DNA from: Avichristensenella sp031549905
GTDB lineage: Bacteria; Bacillota; Clostridia; Christensenellales; Aristaeellaceae
Assembly: GCA_031549905.1 (NCBI GenBank)
Contig: JAVBPC010000020.1
Location: 1-64,000 of the forward strand
Reading direction: 5' to 3'
Length of the DNA: 64,000 nt
Under the pieces are notes generated by a model, which was given only the letters and a program-made list of their open reading frames with translations, was not told where the DNA came from and did no database searches. This document shows positions 62,600-64,000 of this stretch, piece after piece. How positions within the stretch are numbered: position 1 is the stretch's first letter; each line of letters opens with the position of its first letter. The translations under genes were made by a program, and so were the position numbers.

Positions 62600-64000
62600 A
62601 TGACACCGTTTGGCCGTATTCTGCAAAGCATCGCACTGATGACCGCGCTGTCGCTGCTATGGCTGTGCCTGCGGGCACGCGCTGGGCAGCGGGTGAATGT
62701 GCGCGCCAGATATGCCGTGGGGCTCATCCTGATGGTGGGTTTGCTGGTGCCCATACGGCCGGTGTTGTCCATCTTACCCGCGCAGCAGGCGGCGGTGGGG
62801 CAGGTATCCATGGTACCGGATACGGCGCGGGTGGAGGCTGCCAATGTTGCCGATGCGCAGGCTGCGGACAATGAAAGCTTATCCGCTGCAAAAACGCCCG
62901 TCGCGGGGGCGTTTGCTAAGCAGAGTATTGCTCTGATGCTGCCGCCGGAGGACCTGGTTGCCGCGCCCTCCGATAGATCCTCATCTTCCGTATTTGCCAG
63001 GATTATCGCTGAACTGGATTTTGCCCGCGTTGCCGGAATCGTTTGGGTCGCCGGCGCGCTGGTGGCGCTTTGCGTACAGGTTGTGCGGCATGTACGCTTT
63101 TGCCGTCTGATGCGCAGGCATTGCGAAAGGCCCATGCCGCATGAAGTACAGATGCTGGCCGAGGAATGTCAGAACCTTAGCATACACCGCGCGCCCAGGC
63201 TTTGTCGGTGCGATTTGGCACCCGCCCCCATGCTGTCCGGGCTGATCCGGCCAGTCGTCACGCTGCCCGGGCAAGCGCTGGCGGACGCGGAAACCCGCCT
63301 GGTGTTGCGGCATGAGCTTGTGCACCTGCGCCGCCGCGACCTTTGGGGCAAGGCGCTGGTGCTGCTCACCTCTATCGTGCATTGGTATAACCCGGCCGTA
63401 TATGTTCTGGCAAAAACCATTGACGCCGACTGCGAGATGGCGTGCGATCAGGCCGCCCTTTCCGGCGCGGACGCTGGCCAGCGCACGCGGTACGGCCATT
63501 TGCTGCTTGCGGCGGCATTTGGGCAGGGCCTGTGCCCGCCGCTTTCCACGGGACTGACACAAGGAGGTGTCCATATGAAAAAGAGAATCGTTTCGCTGCT
63601 GGACCCGCGCCCCGGGCGCGCTGGCGGCGTGCTCATTGCGCTGGCGCTGGTGCTGACGTTTGTTTGCGGGATCGCGCTGGCGCAGGAGGCCGGGCTGGTT
63701 TCGCCCACGACGGGGCTGCCGACGGAAAAGGAGGAGTACCGGCCGGTTATGGTGGGGATTATGGGGGAGAGACGGGATACGTCGACATATTCGGATAAGG
63801 ATGGAAACGTAACTATACCCCCGCATGTCATCAGGAGTCGCCCCCGGGGACTGCTGGCGGCCGATATTGTGTATGAAGTGCCTTCCGGAGTGGAGGGGCA
63901 CACGAACTTTGTGGCAATCTATAACGACACGCACACGGACGCCGCCAATAAGGTAGATTACTTCCAGCCTGTCCATGTATTGCTGCAAGGCCAATGGGGT
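62600..64000 (+). CDS. BlaR1-like M56 metallopeptidase fused to a DUF3048-like domain (partial, runs off right edge)
   Basis: 467 codons seen, no stop before the window ends. ATG at 62600 with GAGGGGGG upstream. Membrane helices flank a variable region; the M56 site is H238-E-L-V-H242 with third ligand E279 in DADCEMACD. The domain continues to about 350 (KKRIVSLLD, then a helix LIALALVLTFVCGIAL). From about residue 378 the extracellular part reads YRPVMVGIMG, RPRGLLAADIVYEV and TNFVAIYND, which resembles the start of YerB/DUF3048. An AAGGAGGT at 63561-63568 precedes an in-frame ATG at 63575 and could give an internal start. The usual penicillin-sensor domain is not seen. Confidence 0.8.
   Translation, partial: MTPFGRILQSIALMTALSLLWLCLRARAGQRVNVRARYAVGLILMVGLLVPIRPVLSILPAQQAAVGQVSMVPDTARVEAANVADAQAADNESLSAAKTPVAGAFAKQSIALMLPPEDLVAAPSDRSSSSVFARIIAELDFARVAGIVWVAGALVALCVQVVRHVRFCRLMRRHCERPMPHEVQMLAEECQNLSIHRAPRLCRCDLAPAPMLSGLIRPVVTLPGQALADAETRLVLRHELVHLRRRDLWGKALVLLTSIVHWYNPAVYVLAKTIDADCEMACDQAALSGADAGQRTRYGHLLLAAAFGQGLCPPLSTGLTQGGVHMKKRIVSLLDPRPGRAGGVLIALALVLTFVCGIALAQEAGLVSPTTGLPTEKEEYRPVMVGIMGERRDTSTYSDKDGNVTIPPHVIRSRPRGLLAADIVYEVPSGVEGHTNFVAIYNDTHTDAANKVDYFQPVHVLLQGQWG

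Noticed and set aside
62981..63994. 337-codon minus-strand frame at the right edge
   Set aside because: It lies opposite the M56 peptidase gene, whose HELVH motif and helices are clear.

Overview
The window reads as one contiguous stretch of a high-GC (about 60% by eye) Bacillota chromosome, most likely a gut-type Clostridia member. The supporting signs are strong AAGGAGG ribosome sites, a T-box riboswitch, Asp23/FakA/RecG gene order, many ECF sigma/anti-sigma pairs, and an LplB/LplC/YtcQ-type sugar ABC cluster with a membrane AraC regulator. A Christensenellales-like organism would fit, but that is a guess. No rRNA, tRNA, CRISPR array, transposase or phage gene was recognised.

Left part (1-31 kb): housekeeping genes alternate with small signalling modules. 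Housekeeping: ftsY; the translational GTPase pair prfC-typA; coaE with a membrane lytic transglycosylase; two TIM-barrel isomerases. Signalling: four ECF sigma genes (3.5, 7.8, 22.9 and 27.6 kb), two of them coupled to single-pass anti-sigma-like proteins (8.4 and 28.0 kb). One is paired instead with an unknown 404-residue repeat protein, and one has a Cys-containing C-terminal extension and is coupled to a DUF2461 protein. Other genes include a UroD-family protein, a sulfatase with a C-x-A-x-R maturation motif, an orphan branched-chain-type binding protein and a D-aminoacylase-type amidohydrolase.

Middle (31-45 kb): a 1140-residue exported protein with about nine 73-residue repeats, a Pro/Thr stalk and a C-terminal anchor; an AraC regulator; a UvrA2-like ATPase; a tyrosine-specific T-box controlling aminotransferase-tyrS-yigZ; an AlkZ-like glycosylase; and an ABC-F ATPase behind a roughly 190-nt leader that looks like an attenuator.

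Right part (45-64 kb): a plant-polysaccharide locus made of two divergent units. One encodes a GH43-like enzyme, a GH10 xylanase and an (alpha/alpha)6 hydrolase, all without signal peptides. The other encodes two permeases, two paralogous binding proteins and a membrane AraC regulator. No ATPase is present, so a shared MsmX-type ATPase is inferred. Then come small enzymes (VOC, alpha/beta hydrolase, ACT, two near-identical GNATs), the asp23-fakA-recG operon, and a BlaR1-like M56 peptidase that runs off the right edge. The last gene is not a complete ORF, so it is easy to miss.

Intergenic regions carry several families of structured repeats: two 163-165 bp imperfect palindromes with the same 11-bp apex, two arrays of GC-rich hairpins, a 50-bp repeat found twice with compensatory base changes, and an 81-bp palindrome. 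The most interesting untested items are the ABC-F leader, the M56-DUF3048-like fusion with a BlaI-type operator but no adjacent blaI, and the repeat families.
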